Source of the DNA: Deltaproteobacteria bacterium
Lineage (GTDB): Bacteria; Desulfobacterota; GWC2-55-46; S146-70
DNA: 7,090 bases
Direction: 5' to 3'
Assembly: GCA_015492395.1 (NCBI GenBank)
Contig: WGFD01000071.1
Coordinates: forward strand, 1-7,090
Position 1 is the first letter of the stretch; each line of letters begins with the position of its first letter. Shown here piece after piece: positions 6,997 to 7,090 of the stretch. The notes beneath the pieces are model-generated. The model saw only the letters and a list, made by a program, of their open reading frames with translations, was not told where the DNA came from and did not search any database. Made by a program: the position numbers and the translations under genes.

Positions 6997-7090
6997 TTAG
7001 TCTCTTGGCACATCGAGCATCCTATCCAGTGCACCCTTGGCTGGAACCCTTATCGCTTCTGGCACCCTCACTATCCCGTCCATTTCATTT
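6997..7090 (-). CDS. nadA: Quinolinate synthase NadA, C-terminal fragment (partial)
   Basis: An open frame enters from the right edge and ends with TAA at 6997-6999, giving the last 30 residues of a protein. The stretch VRVPEAIRVPAKGALDRMLD resembles the C-terminal end of quinolinate synthases, where a V-P-E/D-x-I/L segment is followed by an A-x-x-P/A-L/I-x-R-M-L helix. NadA is a [4Fe-4S] enzyme that condenses iminoaspartate with dihydroxyacetone phosphate to form quinolinate in de novo NAD synthesis. The cluster-binding cysteines and active site lie outside the window, so the call rests on this tail alone. The gene runs in the same direction as tig, but the 287-bp gap before tRNA-Leu and the hairpin at 6720-6747 suggest a separate transcription unit. 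Confidence 0.68.
   Translation of the reverse strand, partial: NEMDGIVRVPEAIRVPAKGALDRMLDVPRD

Noticed and set aside
1..7090. CRISPR arrays, defence genes or a novel multi-gene system
   Set aside because: No regularly spaced repeats occur, and all space other than the flanks is occupied by tRNAs and the standard tig-clpP-clpX-lon genes.

Overview
This is a bacterial proteostasis locus transcribed entirely from the minus strand. Read in the direction of transcription (high to low coordinates) it holds the tail of a quinolinate synthase gene (nadA), tRNA-Leu(UAG), tig (trigger factor), clpP, clpX, lon, and a tRNA-Val(UAC)–tRNA-Asp(GUC) pair. No plus-strand gene can be supported. The long open frames opposite lon, clpX and tig are shadows of these well-conserved proteins.

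The tig-clpP-clpX-lon order is classical in Proteobacteria and related phyla. Codon use is mixed, with many ATA (Ile) and AGG/AGA (Arg) codons and a base composition that looks close to 50% GC. All three tRNAs encode CCA. This suggests a mesophilic Gram-negative lineage, perhaps an uncultured deltaproteobacterial (Desulfobacterota) or Nitrospirota-like organism. That placement is inference; no marker in the window is decisive.

Layout. 6997-7090: end of nadA. 6710-6996: intergenic, with a strong hairpin bracketed by short direct repeats, a sigma70-type promoter, and a terminator-like hairpin directly in front of tRNA-Leu (6627-6709). 5277-6593: tig, 33 bp after the tRNA. 5098-5276: the widest gap inside the protein-coding cluster, with a GC-rich hairpin. 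4513-5097 clpP, 22 bp, 3243-4490 clpX, 51 bp, 765-3191 lon. 674-702: promoter of the Val-Asp tRNA unit. 498-651: the two tRNAs, one nucleotide apart. 459-489: strong intrinsic terminator. 1-458: no supportable gene, several short repeats, and perhaps the edge of a decayed mobile element.

The four proteins cover successive steps of protein quality control. Trigger factor docks at the ribosome exit tunnel and shelters nascent chains. ClpX recognises, unfolds and feeds substrates to the ClpP serine-protease barrel. Lon combines ATPase and Ser-Lys protease in one chain. All recognisable catalytic residues are intact and all four genes look functional.

I found no evidence of an undescribed system. 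The most interesting signals are regulatory or structural: the promoter-hairpin-tRNA arrangement at 6720-6784, the hairpin and direct-repeat unit at 6887-6980, and the repeat-rich left flank.
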